The notes: generated by a model not told the origin, from the sequence alone. A DNA stretch of 64,000 bases from Fagopyrum homotropicum (GCA_033239125.1 BSWB01000001.1:8878501-8942500); one strand, 5' to 3'; shown: positions 10,787 through 23,911, counted from the stretch's first letter. A program made the numbers and translations.

Positions 10787-13700
10787 CTATGGCGAGGAGA
10801 GGTTGATGGCGAGAATCTTAGCCCAGCTGAGAGAAGTTCTAGAGCGATTTTTCCAATTGATAGAGAAGTGAGTCTTGATCGAGTTGATGATGTTGTGAGC
10901 GCAGGATGTAGGATGAGTGCTTTCGTTGTTGTAGAGGAGATCATTACGGGCCTTCCAGATGAAATAAATGTAGCAAATCAATGTAGATATACGAACGTTG
11001 GAGATTAGATCATCATTATGAGGCGAACTTGAGCTAATCCAGGTCCAAAGACAGTCTTTGTAAGGCAGTGGTTGGGGAACCCTAATCCAGGTAGAGATGA
11101 GATTAAGAACCAGCTGAGAGAAGTTGCAGTGGTGGAGCAGGTGATGTTCATCTTTTGGGTGGCGGTTGCAAGAGTGGCAGGTGCTGTTTGTGACAATATT
11201 CCAATCACGAAGCTTTGAGAGAGTAGGGAGGCGGTTGTGGCTAGCAATCCAGGCAATGACATAACACTTGGGGGGGCAGGGGACTTTCCAGATGGTGCTG
11301 TAGGGATATGGCGGGGAGGGAGGGGTTGAAGGCCAGCAGTGGTGATATGCAGCAGAGGTTGAGAATTTGTTGTTGGTTCCGGTGGTTAGGTTGATGAAAC
11401 GGTCACTAGTCATCCTAGTGAGGATGTCATCTCTAATCTTAATCAGTTGGCACTAGGAGTGGCTATGGTTGAAGTTGGCTTGACACGTCCATATTGAATG
11501 AGTTTTGAGAATATTATGAGAGACCCAGGAGGCCCAAAGACTACAATCCGCACTTGTGTCATGAAGTTCGTAGATGAGCTTAGCGAGACAGGCCTTGTTC
11601 CAAGAGAGAGCTTCCTTGAACCCCAGCCCACCTTCGGCTTTAGGAAGGCAAGTAGTGCTCCAGGAGATGAGGGCACGAGAGCTAGAAGCCTTCCCGGCCC
11701 AGAGGAATGAGCGAAGGAGGCTTCTAATCTTGGTCATGATTGAAGAGGGGATGAGGAGAGTGGAGCACTAGTAGTAGTGAAGCGTCGTGAGGATGGAGCT
11801 GATGAGTTGCTTCCGACCAGCGTAACTGAGATGCCGCGCACTCCAGGCAGAAATCTTGCTTGTGATTTTTGTGATGAGGGGAGTGAATTCGGAAGTATTA
11901 AGTCTTTTGCTGCCCACGGGAATACCAAGGTATATGAATGGAAGAGACCCTTTGCGTAGGCCCAAGGAGGAGGCAATGAGGTCTCCATCAGACTCGGATA
12001 AACCACCCAAATAGATCGAAGACTTTGAAAAGTTGATGTTTAGACCAGAGTAAGAACCAAAGTAGTCCAAAGTGCGCTTCAGTATGTTGATAGAAGGTGC
12101 ATCACCCCTACAGAAGAGCATAAGGTCGTCGGCGAAGCAAAGGTGGGTGATTCTTGGTGACGCGCATTTGGGATGGATATTAAAGTCCGGATTTTGTGTG
12201 TTGATGTTGAGCATGGTAGAAAGGACCTCCATAGCAATAACGAAGAGCGGGGGGGAGAGAGGGCAGCCTTGACGGAGCCCTCTCGAGCTTTTGAAAAATC
12301 CAACCAGAGAGCCCTTAAAGTTAATGGAGTACGAGGCGGTGGAGATGCAAGCATCAATCAGTTGAATGAACTCAGGAAGAAAACCCATACGACCAAGACA
12401 ATTCAGGATGAATTGGTGATCAATTGTGTCAAATGCCTTGGCAATATCCAGCTTAAGAGTGCAACGGGGGGAAATGTGACGCCTGCCATATTTTTTGAGC
12501 AACTCTTGACAAATGAGAATGTTGTGTTTGATCTGCCTGCCTTTGACGAATGCACCTTGGTACCTGCCAATGATTGTGGGGAGGGTAGAATTGAGCTTTT
12601 CCGCAAGCAATTTGGCAATGACCTTATACGTAGTATTGCAGCAGGATATGGGTCTGTAGTCTTCAGGCAATGAAGGGTTTGGTTTTTTTGGTATGAGAGT
12701 GAGGGCAGTGTGATTGACGTGTTTGGGCATGATGCCAGTGTTGAAGAATTCCAACACAGCGTCGGTAAAAAGTTGGCCGGTGGTATGCCAGGAGGATTTG
12801 AAGAACATGGCATTATAACCATCAGGACCAGGGGCTTTAATATCATTCAAGTTGAAGACGGTTTTTTTGATATTCTCCTGAGTAATGCATTCGGTTAAGC
12901 GTCCACGATCAGTGGAGGAAATCATGGGAAGTGGGCAATTAGGGAAGAGATTCTGTGGATTTGCATGATAAGTGGGATTTAGAATCTCGGTGAAGTGTTT
13001 AATAAGGATATCGGTTATTCCGTGCGCACTTGAAACGGGCCCAGCGGCGAGATTTGTGGGATCAAAAAGGAAACGGATCGCATTAGTCGCCCTTCGCTTA
13101 GCAATATGCTTGAAAAAGAAGGAAGTGCATTGATCTCCTTTTTTAATCCAATCTTCCTTTGAGAGTTGTCCGAGAGTATGTTGTAAGCTGGCTTGGAGGT
13201 TACGGAGGGAGGTAAGGGTGTTTCGTTCAGCCGCAAGGAGAGCCTGGTCAAGAGGATTGGAGATAAGCCTGGATTGAGTAGTCTCCAGAGAGGACTTAAG
13301 GCTCACGATGGAATCGTTAAGAGCCTCCAGGGAAGCACTGGGGAACTTCTTAAGAGCACCCTTGAGACTTTTAAGGTTGCCATAGAGGAGGTTCATGTTT
13401 GAAGATCGGCCAGGAGCAGATGAGGGGATCCAGTTGCGGTTAACAGTAGCGTGAAAGCTTTCGTGGTTAACCCAGGAGTTATTGAATCGGAATTGGCGAT
13501 GAAGCTGAGGTTCTTTGGAGTTGAGGGTGAGGATAGCAGGTGAATGGTCGGAGATGTATGGGTTGTCAAAGAGCACGGAAGATAAAGGGAATGCAGAAGA
13601 CCACCTGTCATTAATCATGACACGGTCAAGCTTACACCAAAGACTGGACTCCAACTGCTTGTTGTTCCAGGTGAAAGTGAAGCCGGAGAAAGCATGGTCA

Positions 13701-14278
13701 GAGATGTCATTTGTTTGAATGCAATCCGCGAGTTCAGTTGAGTGATTGGAGTAGGGTGATGCTTTATCAAAAAGCCTTTCAGCCGGGGAGAGGGTAGTGT
13801 TGAAGTCACCAAGGATGACCCAGGGCTTATTTGATGAGAGCAGATTGATAGTGGAGATGTTGGGCCAAAGGGAAGCACGTTCAGTAGGGTTATTGTGAGC
13901 ATAGATGAAGGTACATTCGAAGTTTGGAGGGCTTGGGTGGGTGAGCGGGGATATTACGCAGTGGATGAGTTGATCATTGACAAAGGACGTGGAGAGGCTT
14001 AAGGCGGAGGGGTCCTACCAGATCCAGATACGACATCTAGAACCTGGGGAGACGTTTGATGTAGAGGACCATTGAGGAAGAATAGTGAGGGATGACAACT
14101 TGTCAGCATGAATTTTGGTTTCCAGGATCGAAATTAGGTCCAGGCGGTGCTTTCGTACCAGTTCACTGATAGCCTTACGCTTTGAGGGGTGATTAAGACC
14201 CCGAATGTTCCATGATCCGATGCTAATCGACATGGGATATGGTGGTGTTTGATGTGATGGTATCCTTGATACTAGCAC
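10787..14278 (-). pseudogene. LINE ORF2: endonuclease, reverse transcriptase, zinc-binding domain; three in-frame TAG codons
   Basis: One reading frame runs from the likely start at 14233 (MSISIGSWNIRGL, about 14190-14233) to a terminal TAG at 10787-10789. Domains in order: APE endonuclease (SWNIRGLN; LETKI; VILGDFN near 13810; ISDHSPAIL near 13540), reverse transcriptase (KAPGPDGYNAMFFKSSW near 12815; LKLDIAKAFDTIDH; GLRQGCPLSP; CFADDLMLF near 12130), and zf-RVT (CHSCNRHPKDEHHLLHHC near 11155). The frame is interrupted only at about 14015-14017, 11768-11770 and 11453-11455, each a TAG. By family context (RIW.W-DPS, LHYY-CS, NHSHS-CQ) each sits where tryptophan is usual. Known role: nicking of the target and cDNA synthesis. 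The ORF2 ATG overlaps the ORF1 stop region by 11 nt in another frame. Confidence 0.88.
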
Positions 14279-16126
14279 GAAGAGGATTAGAGGAGGGGAT
14301 GTTGTTCAGAGTGGTGGGCAGTTTATTGTTGGCAGGACACTCTGAGGCCGCAGGAGGTTTTGGGGTTATGTTGAGGGAAGTAGGAGGAGGAGTTGGGGGA
14401 TTGTTTGGTGAAGGGTTTGGTGAAGGGTTTGCATGGGTAGGGTTACTAGTTGTCATTCGATCAGTGGGGGGGCGATGAGTTGGTAGTTTAGCGCCGGTTT
14501 TGATAGCATTTACATGCTTGGTGAAAGTTGAAGTAGATAGGAGCTGAGATCTATCTGGAGTGGGTAGTATGGGAGATTGATCAGATGAAGGGGGAGGTTG
14601 AGGTCTGTTGCTCTTGTAGTGGACTTTCCGATATCCCTCAGGGCAAGTCTTGTTTTCCTGGGCGACTCGGAGAGGGGTGGTGGAGCAGCGGTGCCCGAAC
14701 ATGAGGCACTTGGAACAATGCTCAGGGAGCCATTCGAACGTGATTTTTTGAGTGATAATCTCGTCGTCCGGTCCAATCAATGTGATTTCCCGTAGGAGGG
14801 GTTTTGAGGCAGAGATCTCAACAAGGATCCGTGCGTGACCAAGACGATTGTGATTAGCGGAGCATTGATCCGTGAGCAAGGGGATGCCAATGGCCGAACC
14901 AATTTTAGCCAGCATGAGAGGGGACCAGAATCTGTAGTCCAGATCAAATAGAGAGACCCATATCGGTATGGTCGAAAGGCTAGAGTAGCTTAGATCCATA
15001 CCATGGCACCATCTTTTGAGTAGAAGAGTAGTGGATCCATTGACAAACCAGGGGCTACCCGCCAAGACAAAGTTAAGATCATCTTCGGAGGAGAAATGAA
15101 TGACATAGATGCCATGCTCATTTTTGAGGATTTTTGGTTTGGCAATGGAGTTCCAAGCGGAGCCGGCAAAAGAGGAGATTTTGTTGAAGGTAAGGGGAGA
15201 GCCGAGAGGGTAGCCGATAAGGGTGTGGGACCATCTAGAGATGGTGTCAGCAATGTCATCCCTTGAGAATTGAATGACGCCATCCTCGTAACCAGGAGAG
15301 AATGAGAGCGGGACGTGATTCCAATGAGAGCCATTCGAAAGGGCGTCCTTAAATGAGGATATCAGTGGATCAGCATGCACGATGCAATTAATATTGCTTG
15401 GGGGTTGTGATAGAGGGGGGGTGTGGGCCCAGATGGGGATAGGGAGGGAGCTGAAGTGTTTTCAGTAGGGTTTTTTTGAAAGTTTTGGACAGCTGAAGGG
15501 TCTTTGAAGACACTACATGCGTTGTCTTTAGGCACGTCAGGCGGCTGCTGGTGGGATGAAGCATCCGCATGGCTGGGTTCCTCCTGGGTAAGGGATAGAG
15601 TTGTGATATTTGGGTCAGGGTTTGTGTTAGGATTGTTGACATCGTGGATTGAGACGTTAGCCAGGGCTCGAACAGGAGTGTGAGGATTGGCCTTCATCAG
15701 AGGGACTTGCAGGATGCCATGGGTGTTGGTTGGATTGGCAGAGTTACATAGAGGAGGGAAGACAATCTCAGATGAGATCTCCAGTTTATGCTTTTCAATG
15801 TCTTTCGTAATTCTGACGTTGTTTGAGCGGATTAACTCCTCAGGGACGACTTCGAAAGGGCTTGGGGGGTCCGATGGGGAAGGTAGTTTGGAAGGACTGA
15901 GGTGTAGCTGTGAGAGCTTGACCGAATGCTTTTTTGAGCGATTTGAGCCGCCCATGGAAAAGCCGCGAGGTGAGCGTGGGGGGTGGGTGGAGGGGGGGAG
16001 GCGGGGAGGCCACCACCACCAAGGGAGGGGGTGGAGGGCGGCGGGGGACCGACTCCAGGGGGGAGGGCTGAAGGAATAGGAGAGCACCAAAAGAGAGCTT
16101 TTTTTTCTATCAGTATCTTTTTTCAA
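14223..16126 (-). pseudogene. LINE ORF1: DUF4283 and zinc-knuckle RNA-binding protein, frameshifted
   Basis: The N-terminal, Pro/Ser-rich half lies in one frame (16126-15362). The DUF4283 domain and C-terminus lie in another (15380-14223). The frames switch at or next to a run of seven G (15415-15421 on the + strand). The DUF4283 part reads AGSPWFVNGSTTLLLKRW and PIWVSLFDLDYRFWSPLMLAKIGSAIG, followed by a zinc-knuckle-like FEWLPEHCSKCLMFGHRC (about 14690) and a Pro/Thr-rich tail. Known role of LINE ORF1: binds its own RNA in the ribonucleoprotein particle. The homopolymer location means the shift could also be a sequencing error. Confidence 0.88.
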
Positions 16127-16184
16127 TTCACTGGGGAAGAAGCTTGTTGATACAAAGATAGTCGCTCATTTGGATCATTCCCAT

Positions 16185-16199
16185 GATTCCTTAAGTGTT
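16185..16199. repeat. Target-site copy 3 of 3 (LINE right flank)
   Basis: gattccttaagtgtt, identical to 10630-10644. Confidence 0.9.
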
Positions 16200-16220
16200 A
16201 GTCAAGAAGTAAGTGTTATG

Positions 16221-16262
16221 TAGGAGGATTCAAACCCGAATATTCGAGTTCGAATCCTCCTA
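16221..16262. repeat. Hairpin with 11-bp arms
   Basis: taggaggattc (16221-16231) is the exact complement of gaatcctccta (16252-16262), around a central cgaatattcg palindrome. The right arm includes gttcgaatcc, which resembles a pol III box B, but no box A or tRNA fold precedes it. Confidence 0.6.
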
Positions 16263-19200
16263 AAGACATGTACGAAAAAATTGACATTAGAAGGGTATCC
16301 CTTTAAATGACAATTAACAATACTCATTTTAAATATAACTCTAATCACAGTCACACCCACAACTAAGTTTCTAATTTTTTGTTCATGAATTTGTAGCATC
16401 GTATATGCCGCTTTGTTTCTTTCTTTATAATACTATGATTCATTCCAAACACGAATCTTAAAATAAATTGACGGTTGTTGAGAAGCTAAGATTGAGGCCT
16501 TTTTCTTTTACTTTTGGTAAAAAATTGGAGCTTTTTTGTGGTCACGTGCCGAATAGTCTACAATTACAGAAGAAACATAGCTGTGTGGGTGGAACCCTAC
16601 CATCACACGCTCAATCGGACGGTTTACATGCCAACTCCGATCGTAGCCCACCATTCTTTACGTGGACAACATCGTACACAACAACTTCTTCTACTTCTTT
16701 TATATATACGATATATAATGCTATTCTTTTATATATACGTCATATAACGGTATTTTTTAGAAAGATATATTCATTTCGACGAAGTTTAGATTAGACATAT
16801 TTTCAAGGCGACAAACTGTGTTGTTGATAGATTAACCCACCTGAGTGTATCGACCAAACACTAATTTTTTTGATAATTCTGAACTTCGTGTTCTCATCCT
16901 TAAGGAATTTAAGGTGGATTATCTCTAGGATGGAGACCGACCTAATCACTTTCCGTTATAAACAAATGATAGTAATAAAAATGCCCATAAGATAACATGA
17001 CTCTAGCGAATAAGTTAATTATATATCAGTACACATAAATTTGTGGTAACAAATCAAACTGGAGGTAGACAAACAACAACTTGAATACTTGGAACTTCAC
17101 CCGAGTAAGTAAATTATTGTTTTTCACACGATTCTCACAACATGCCATCGAATGTACTTCATCCATCTCAAACATTGAGTCTTGAATGATAATATTGGAA
17201 CGAAGTCGTGCAATAATGGATTGATGTACCTTCTCATCTTCTTAGTTTGCTGTATTGTTGGTCACAATAGGATGTCAGTTAGTTGACAACAAGTTGTCGG
17301 TTTGTTGTGGCATTAGGATGCCGGTAGGGTTTTAGGTCCAGATCGTTTATATACACTATAGGATCGTAAAATCTTAAGAATCCGAACCCTTTTAAAATTT
17401 GTAACCAACCTATGTGCTTCAAAACTGAACCACACTTTTCATTAGCATGCCCGGCCAAAAAAGAATTCAGAAAAACTAATTTTGGAATTTGTTGCACACA
17501 TCTCATAAGCAAGCCACGACATGGCTCACGCCATAGGCATGGGTCTGGGGCATTCCATGGAGACGTAGCTTCCCATTAGTGAGCATGTGCGGGGCACACC
17601 ATGGCATGACCACGGGCGTGAACAACCTTGGGCGATACCGTGAGAATAGGACAACAAAAGATTGTTGAATTTTGTACTTTGACGCCCTGATCCTCTTATA
17701 CGGTCCATTACATTATTCCTCGATCTTTAGTTTGCATGATGCTCCTATGTAGCTTCAGACCTCAGGGAAGATCAAACTCTCGGGTTTTAACGTGCCTTGC
17801 GATATTTTGACCGAAATGCACGATAAATGACCTCAATCACCTAAATTACAAAATAAACCGCAATGTATACCATAATATAAAATATAAATGTTTTATATGC
17901 TAAATGAATACAAAACAACATTAAAAAGATATGAAATGCATAAGACTACCATCTAATAATATAGGAAATGAAGTGTCACAAATTCTTTTTATGACAAACC
18001 ATTGAATTTATATTATTGTCTCTGCCTTTGTGGATTAAGGTTGCTTGCTAAGAATTAAGCTCGAGAGATCAATGGAGAACGACAAAGCTTCGGAATGTGT
18101 TACCCTATACTAATGCAAGACTATTTAATTTGAATGTTTAAAGGAAGAAACCTCCACCGATGATTAATATAAACGGTTCATATTAACTTGTTAGGTAAAT
18201 ATTAGGTAGATTATCTTTGGACGGGATGCGAATTCATTTTTTATATTTGTAGATAGAGTAGACTCTTTAGATTTTAGGTATGTGATGGGTATTAAAATTC
18301 GGTTATTGAATTTAAAAAAGTAGATTTCACTATATGTTTTAGACAATGATTTAAAGTATGTTATTTTGACATTACATTTTGGGTATTAAAATTCAGATAT
18401 AAGGTTTTGAGAATTGTAATTAAGATGTAACTATAATTTTAATATAAAAAATGAGATCCAATTTTTTTTTGAAACAATTTGATTTATTAGGCTTTTTTTA
18501 ATTTTGTGTTTAGTAAATGTACCCCTTAAGATAAGAGTGTGTAGAGTTTGAGAATACATACAAAAGGTTGGGATATATTTAATTAATTGAAACATTAAAA
18601 AGCCTAGTTACTACTATAGTTTTTCCTAAAAGGCCTAGTTACCAAAGTTGCCCATTTTATTTACCCAATAGTAGGATGGAGAGATGACCTATCACGATTC
18701 AAAATTTTAGATTTTCTTATACCTAAAATCTAGAGATGCACTTTATTTACATACGGTAAGACTAACGGCATCCCACTCCGACGACTCCGTCTATAATGTT
18801 ATTCATGCACAGTATTTCTATACGTATTTGCGTATAGACTCCTCCGTCTATATAACTTTTTGTTGCATTCCATTCCGTTGATAATCTTATTTTAACATTG
18901 TTTTCTCTTTTTTCCATAAAATATTTGAGAAAAAATAATTTACAAAAAGATATTATTGGTTTATTTGTGGAGGACCCACGTTATTTTGCACTCTTGGAGG
19001 ATGACGTCTATATTTGAACGTCTATATTTAAACGGAATGAGTTTTTATTTAACTATTTACACGGAGAAACTACCTGGATGTAGAAATTTGTTTTAAATAA
19101 GAGTGTAAAATTTACCCCTTTCACTAGGAAAGTAGATAGTCTAATATTTTCACGATAATCCCCCAATAACCTCGTAACAATCTCTTCACCAAGATACTCT

Positions 19201-21272
19201 TATTATAAAAGACAATTTACTACTTAGTACTAAAACATAATTGATTAATGACATTAACTCACCTTCGATTTTTCTACTTGTCATCACCGTGTTACGACAC
19301 TTCATATTTTATCACATATCGTTTTCACATTAAATCACCTATTTTAATTATAGACAATTATTTCTAATTTTAACTAGCATATTCTTTATTTATATTTAAT
19401 AACATTCTTATAAACAAATCTTTAATTTGTACTACCATAAAAAATAAACTACTTCAATCAAAACTTGGATACATTATAATAAACTCATTTCCCTTAATTA
19501 TTATATAGAGTATTTATAAATAATATGTTTCCCTTTCCATATTACATTCATTTTAATTTATATAGCTAATCTACATTATTAATCATTTATTTCATTTGCT
19601 TAACTTTATATAAATTTTCTCTTTTCAAGTGGAATTACCTGTTAATGCAATAATGCAATATCAATGTGATTTTTAATACTTTGATTAACTTTATATAAAT
19701 TTAAACTTTTCATTTATTTAACATTTTTTTAAAAAAAAATCAATAAACTAATACATTACAGTAGAAAGGATAAGTTATTGTATTTTTATTGATTGAGCAT
19801 TTACTTTTTTTTTTAATAAAACTCTATTGAAGATTTGCAAAAAAATCCGATTGGATATAGAGTGATCCAACCAACAAAAACACTTTGAACACAAATGATT
19901 TGGTGACGCAGTTCGAGTTAAGCTCTACTCTGCGGGATCTCAAGAAGGGAGAGTCAACCCAATTCACTAGGCAAATTTACAGTATGAACCGGTTACATGA
20001 TAGGCAAAACAACGATCAAAATCATAATAGATCTAAAACAAAGACACGAACAAGAAAATGAAGGATAGGGGAGAGGTCTATAAAACCCTCATGGTAATCG
20101 ATATGTGTTTTGAGTCAAAGCGAGATCAAGACGTCAGAGAACACTCAAGAACACTCTTGTGTGAAGCACTCGGCTCGGATCTCTCTCTCCAGGATGCTCT
20201 CGTAGTTTTCTCTCTAGGGTTTCAAGGAGCTAAAGTGTTTCGACGTGCTAGGGTTGGAGAAGACATGTAAGCTTAAGTACTTTGTGGCCAGACGCAATCC
20301 TCAAACAACGCATCGTTTCATCACCAACGCATTGTTCCAACACTTAAGCAATCACGAGTTCTGCACGTGCATAGGATATGGACTGGAGCTTTATTAGACC
20401 CGATCAACTAGGCCAAAAAGCTATGCATTCAGCCCATCAGCAACTCAAGTACCATATCCAAGCTTCACCAAACCCAGCCTAACACTATCATAACTCTAAC
20501 CCGACTAATATGGTTGATTCGAACCGGGTTTAACACTAATTCCTAACATTTTTAAATGTCCACATATGCTAATTTGATATAATGCTTTTATAATATCCGA
20601 ATGTAAACTTGTAAAAATATTGGTTCAATTCAATTTGTTCAGATTAAGCCGAACTCCCTCGAGGCTTAGCCAACCAATTTTCAGACTTGTTCAAACGAAG
20701 CCTAAGTGATTAGACTATTCAATTCCAAAATTTTTAATTGTAAAATCAATTACAACCTTGATCAGGTAATATATAGGATTGTTATTGTCATGACTATCCA
20801 TCAACTATATGAATTTATTTCATTTTTTTAATTAAAAAGGGTTTTTAAGAGCTATCCAAAATACCTGATCAAGGAAACTTTATCTATAACTATAATATAA
20901 TAAATATATAATCAATTATTATTTAATTTGTACCAAGACTTTGTAGTTAACAGCCATGTAAAAGCTTACCTGAATTTAGCAAAAAAAAAAAATTGAAATA
21001 TATGTTTTAGATTTATGTGCCAAAGAGTGTTATTATTAAACTTATGTATTATAACAATGTTTGAAATCCATTAGATAAAGATAGTAATGTTTTAACTTTT
21101 AAGTATTGCAACCATTAATAGAGTAATATACTTTATTAATATAGTAAATAAACGATGGGAATTGTCATAAAATTGCATATTTCAAACACTGTATATTGAT
21201 GATAAAAAAAAAAAAAGCTTAAAACCAAAAGATTGAATAATCGTTTCGGTATTAATCAAAGATTACCTCTGT
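16263..21272. other. Long AT-rich intergenic stretch with repeat relics
   Basis: No gene is supported. Contents: the repeat copy at 18473-18653 (listed separately); a TATAGAC/GTCTATA-rich patch at 18740-19060 with aacggaatgag/cattccgtt complementarity, perhaps a decayed MITE; and at about 19840-20548 an LTR-like block. That block ends ...attcctaaca on the right (so it would start TGTTAGGAAT on the - strand) and contains a TATA-like gtctataaaacc near 20077. I could not find its other end or a TSD, so I do not call it as an element. Confidence 0.4.
18473..18653 (+). repeat. Copy of the 180-bp terminal repeat seen at 25946 and 26653
   Basis: It runs from aatttgatttattaggc to accaaagttgccc and matches 26653-26830 with scattered changes (shared aattttgtgtttagtaaatg, gtgtgtagagtttgagaata and cctagttactact). 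No inverted partner is seen nearby, so it is a solo end or a separately moved copy. Confidence 0.75.
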
Positions 21273-21275
21273 TTA

Positions 21276-21443
21276 GGGCTCGTTTGGAAGCACCGGGAAT
21301 TATTTCTGGTAACGTAATGATTCCGAATCAATTAAAAACTACGTTTGGTTATAGGTTTTTTAATCTCATCCATTCCATTTTCTTTCTCTACCCTTATTCG
21401 ATTCCATTCCTTTTTCATTCCACCGCTCCAACCAAACGGGCAC
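21276..21443. mobile_element. Tourist-like MITE with TTA target duplication
   Basis: It begins GGGCTCGTTTGG and ends CCAAACGGGCAC. The two ends are imperfect inverted repeats of the PIF/Harbinger kind. TTA lies on both sides (21273-21275 and 21444-21446). The 168-bp body carries GGAATTATTTC...GGTAACG and CATTCC motifs shared with the copy at 35636-35813. It has no coding capacity. Confidence 0.8.
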
Positions 21444-21446
21444 TTA

Positions 21447-23892
21447 GTATATTTGAGATATTGTATATTGATAAAATGAAACCAAGTATGAACTTACATA
21501 AATCGATTGAAAGAGATCGATTCAAGAGCAAGAGAACAATCAATTTACTTACGAGGTTTAAAATCTCGTCTCTATATTTTTGGGATTTCAAGAGATTCAA
21601 TCAGCTATATAAAGTTTAAGATAAAAAAAGATTATAAAAACCTAAATCGAATAATCAAAGTCAGAAAATCTAAAGTGCAAACCACTTAAGAGAACATAGA
21701 GATAAGAAAAATAAGACTAATAATAACAATTTATTCAACACGAATCATCGGATTATCTCCGTGCTCCACGTATAAGTGGATGCGAAGCTCTCAAAGAACA
21801 ACAATGACGACAATTGATGAACTCTCGTTCTCTTAGGATTTGTGAGTAACAATAGCGTGGAATCAATTTGAATAAAGCAAGGGTTGAGTCCCTTTTACAT
21901 CTTCGTCTATTTTAAAGTGCAGCGTTTTGTTTATTGACATAAAGGAATGACAGTGATGTGTACAGAGATGTCGGGTTAAGTGTGATATGTTGTAAAGTAT
22001 GGAGATAAAGGAATGACAGTGATGAGTACAAAAGAGATATGTCGGTGGTTATGTGTGAGTATGGATAAGTAAAATCAGTGTTGTTGAGAGTTATTAGTAT
22101 CTAGATAGGGTTGGGATCAGCGTGACCTATCTTGTTTTATTTGTTGTTATGGTTTTAGTTCCTTTATTTTCATATCGCACTTATTTGTTTAGCTTGATTG
22201 TTCTTTTGTTTGATGTTTTCCACCGATTGGTTTTACTTCTGTTATATACTTATTTTTGGAATATTATTGATGACTTATTTTCGTGTCCCTTACATGATAC
22301 GTACAATTTCAATCTGATTTTGGAGCTTAGACTCCATTCTTGGAACGTTAGCTAATTGTTCTCCTGTTGTTGTTGTAGGTCATCATTGTTCAGGTATTGG
22401 ACTTGCCTCGGAGACTATCGTCTAGGAGATTATATACAACCGGACTCACGTGTGCCTTAGATTTTGAGGAAGACTATTGTGTATCGGTCTCGAGTTTTCG
22501 GGTTGTTGAGTTTGAGTCATGGGGTTGTTTTGCGTTTGTATTTCTTTTTCATGGTTTTAAGTTAAATTGTCTATTTTGTTTTGAGAATATCAATCGGAAG
22601 TTTTGTTTTATATTTGTCGTGCTCTTGTTGGAAGGTTCAACAATGAAATTGTTGTTAGGCTAATTCTAGACCCACGGTGTGGTCCACATCCTAATGACAC
22701 CTCGAGTTCTAAATTCGGGGCGTTACACTAAACTTGTAAACACGTTAACTATATAGAGGTAGTCAAATATCATAATAAATTCTATAATACTCGAAAGCGA
22801 TGAGAATGCTCGTGATGTTAATGATGATGACGATGATGATGATTTGTAGAAAATGCAATGCAATGAATGTATCATCTCTCAACTCTCGGTAACACAAGAT
22901 AACACAACGCTCTCTCAAGTCCACATGCGCCCCTCCGGCATACTAAGGTTACGAAGATATGTAATCATGTATCCTATTTCATATATTCACCTTCTTTCTC
23001 CGGCTCGGTCTCTACTAGAGCACAATTCAAAACATATATGCAAGTTTTATATATGAAAGGGGCTCCCGCCACATCGTACGGTCATACCCAGGACATCACT
23101 CTCTCATCGAGGTCACCGTGCCTATGACCGTACCGGTGGTTACATATTATAAAATACTTTAAAGTCATAACTATATATTTTGTATATAGGTGCATACCCC
23201 TATATATAATCTTTAAAAAAAGTAAATATCACTATACTCACATGCAACACGTCCTAACTCGTAACCTGGATTTTTCAACATCAATCGTCAACATATCCGA
23301 TTCCTTCACATCCTTATATTGTCCTTATAGTCAACCATCACATTCACGTCACACAACACAATTATCTACTCAACTACTCATCTCCGAACTCATAAGACAT
23401 CATATCATTTCCGCTCTCTACACATCTATCTACGCAAGGTCTCAGAGGATAAAAATAAAATACTAAACACCAACTCAAAACTTAAGTAAACTCTTAAATT
23501 ACTCGAATCTCCCTAATAAACTAATTACACCAATACAATTGTTCAAATATGAAGATTTCTTTGTTTCTAACAAGAAGCCCGGAAAGAAACGTAAACAAAT
23601 TGAGAGATGAGATGATTGGAATGCAAGAGATGGACATGTTATTGAGGATAAAGACCGAGTATGGGAGAATCAACTTGTGCTCATTCGGAAGCGATAGTCA
23701 ATCGATGCATCTACTCTTGCATCTTCCTTAGAAGAGATCAACACTCTGAAGCAGGAGCTTCATATGGTGACCCAATGTGAAGATGTTGAGAATGAATCAA
23801 TTGACAATGAGCTGCAAATTCTATAGGAGAATCTCAAGGAGACACTTGATTTTGAAAAACATAAAAACCGAGATAATTTGATGTAAGCAATC
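21447..23892. other. Non-coding stretch including LTR-type sequence
   Basis: The block up to 22728 ends ...ttcggggcgttaca, which on the - strand starts TGTAACGCCCCG, the usual beginning of a Ty3-type LTR. Its opposite end could not be fixed (probably between 21650 and 22100). From 22735 to 23540 there is LTR-like sequence with a gat/gac-repeat patch (22815-22845) and a tacggtcat...atgaccgta inverted repeat (about 23077-23128). No pol domains are seen. Confidence 0.4.
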
Positions 23893-23911
23893 AGAAACGC
23901 GGGCCATGAAG
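23893..23911. repeat. 19-bp TSD, left copy
   Basis: agaaacgcgggccatgaag, identical to 24031-24049. Confidence 0.9.

Larger units (their letters stand above)
10645..16184 (-). mobile_element. Near full-length L1-like LINE (5.5 kb) with 15-bp TSD
   Basis: The body is enclosed by two identical copies of gattccttaagtgtt. The element reads on the - strand: a short 5' UTR of about 60 bp, ORF1 (16126-14223), ORF2 (14233-10787), and a 3' UTR ending in a short A tail (T run 10641-10650). ORF2 has endonuclease, RT and zf-RVT domains but no RNase H, unlike the other two LINEs in the window, so it is a different lineage. Damage is light: one frameshift in ORF1 and three stop codons in ORF2. Confidence 0.92.

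Noticed and set aside
15687..16079. 130-codon frame on the + strand
   Set aside because: It is antisense to LINE ORF1 and is explained by its GC-rich coding sequence. The same holds for + strand frames at 12173-12673, 11498-11771, 57942-58235 and 58334-58726.
20058..20270. 70-codon + strand frame with a TATA-like box upstream
   Set aside because: It lies in an LTR-like block with no domain, so it is more likely LTR leader than a gene.
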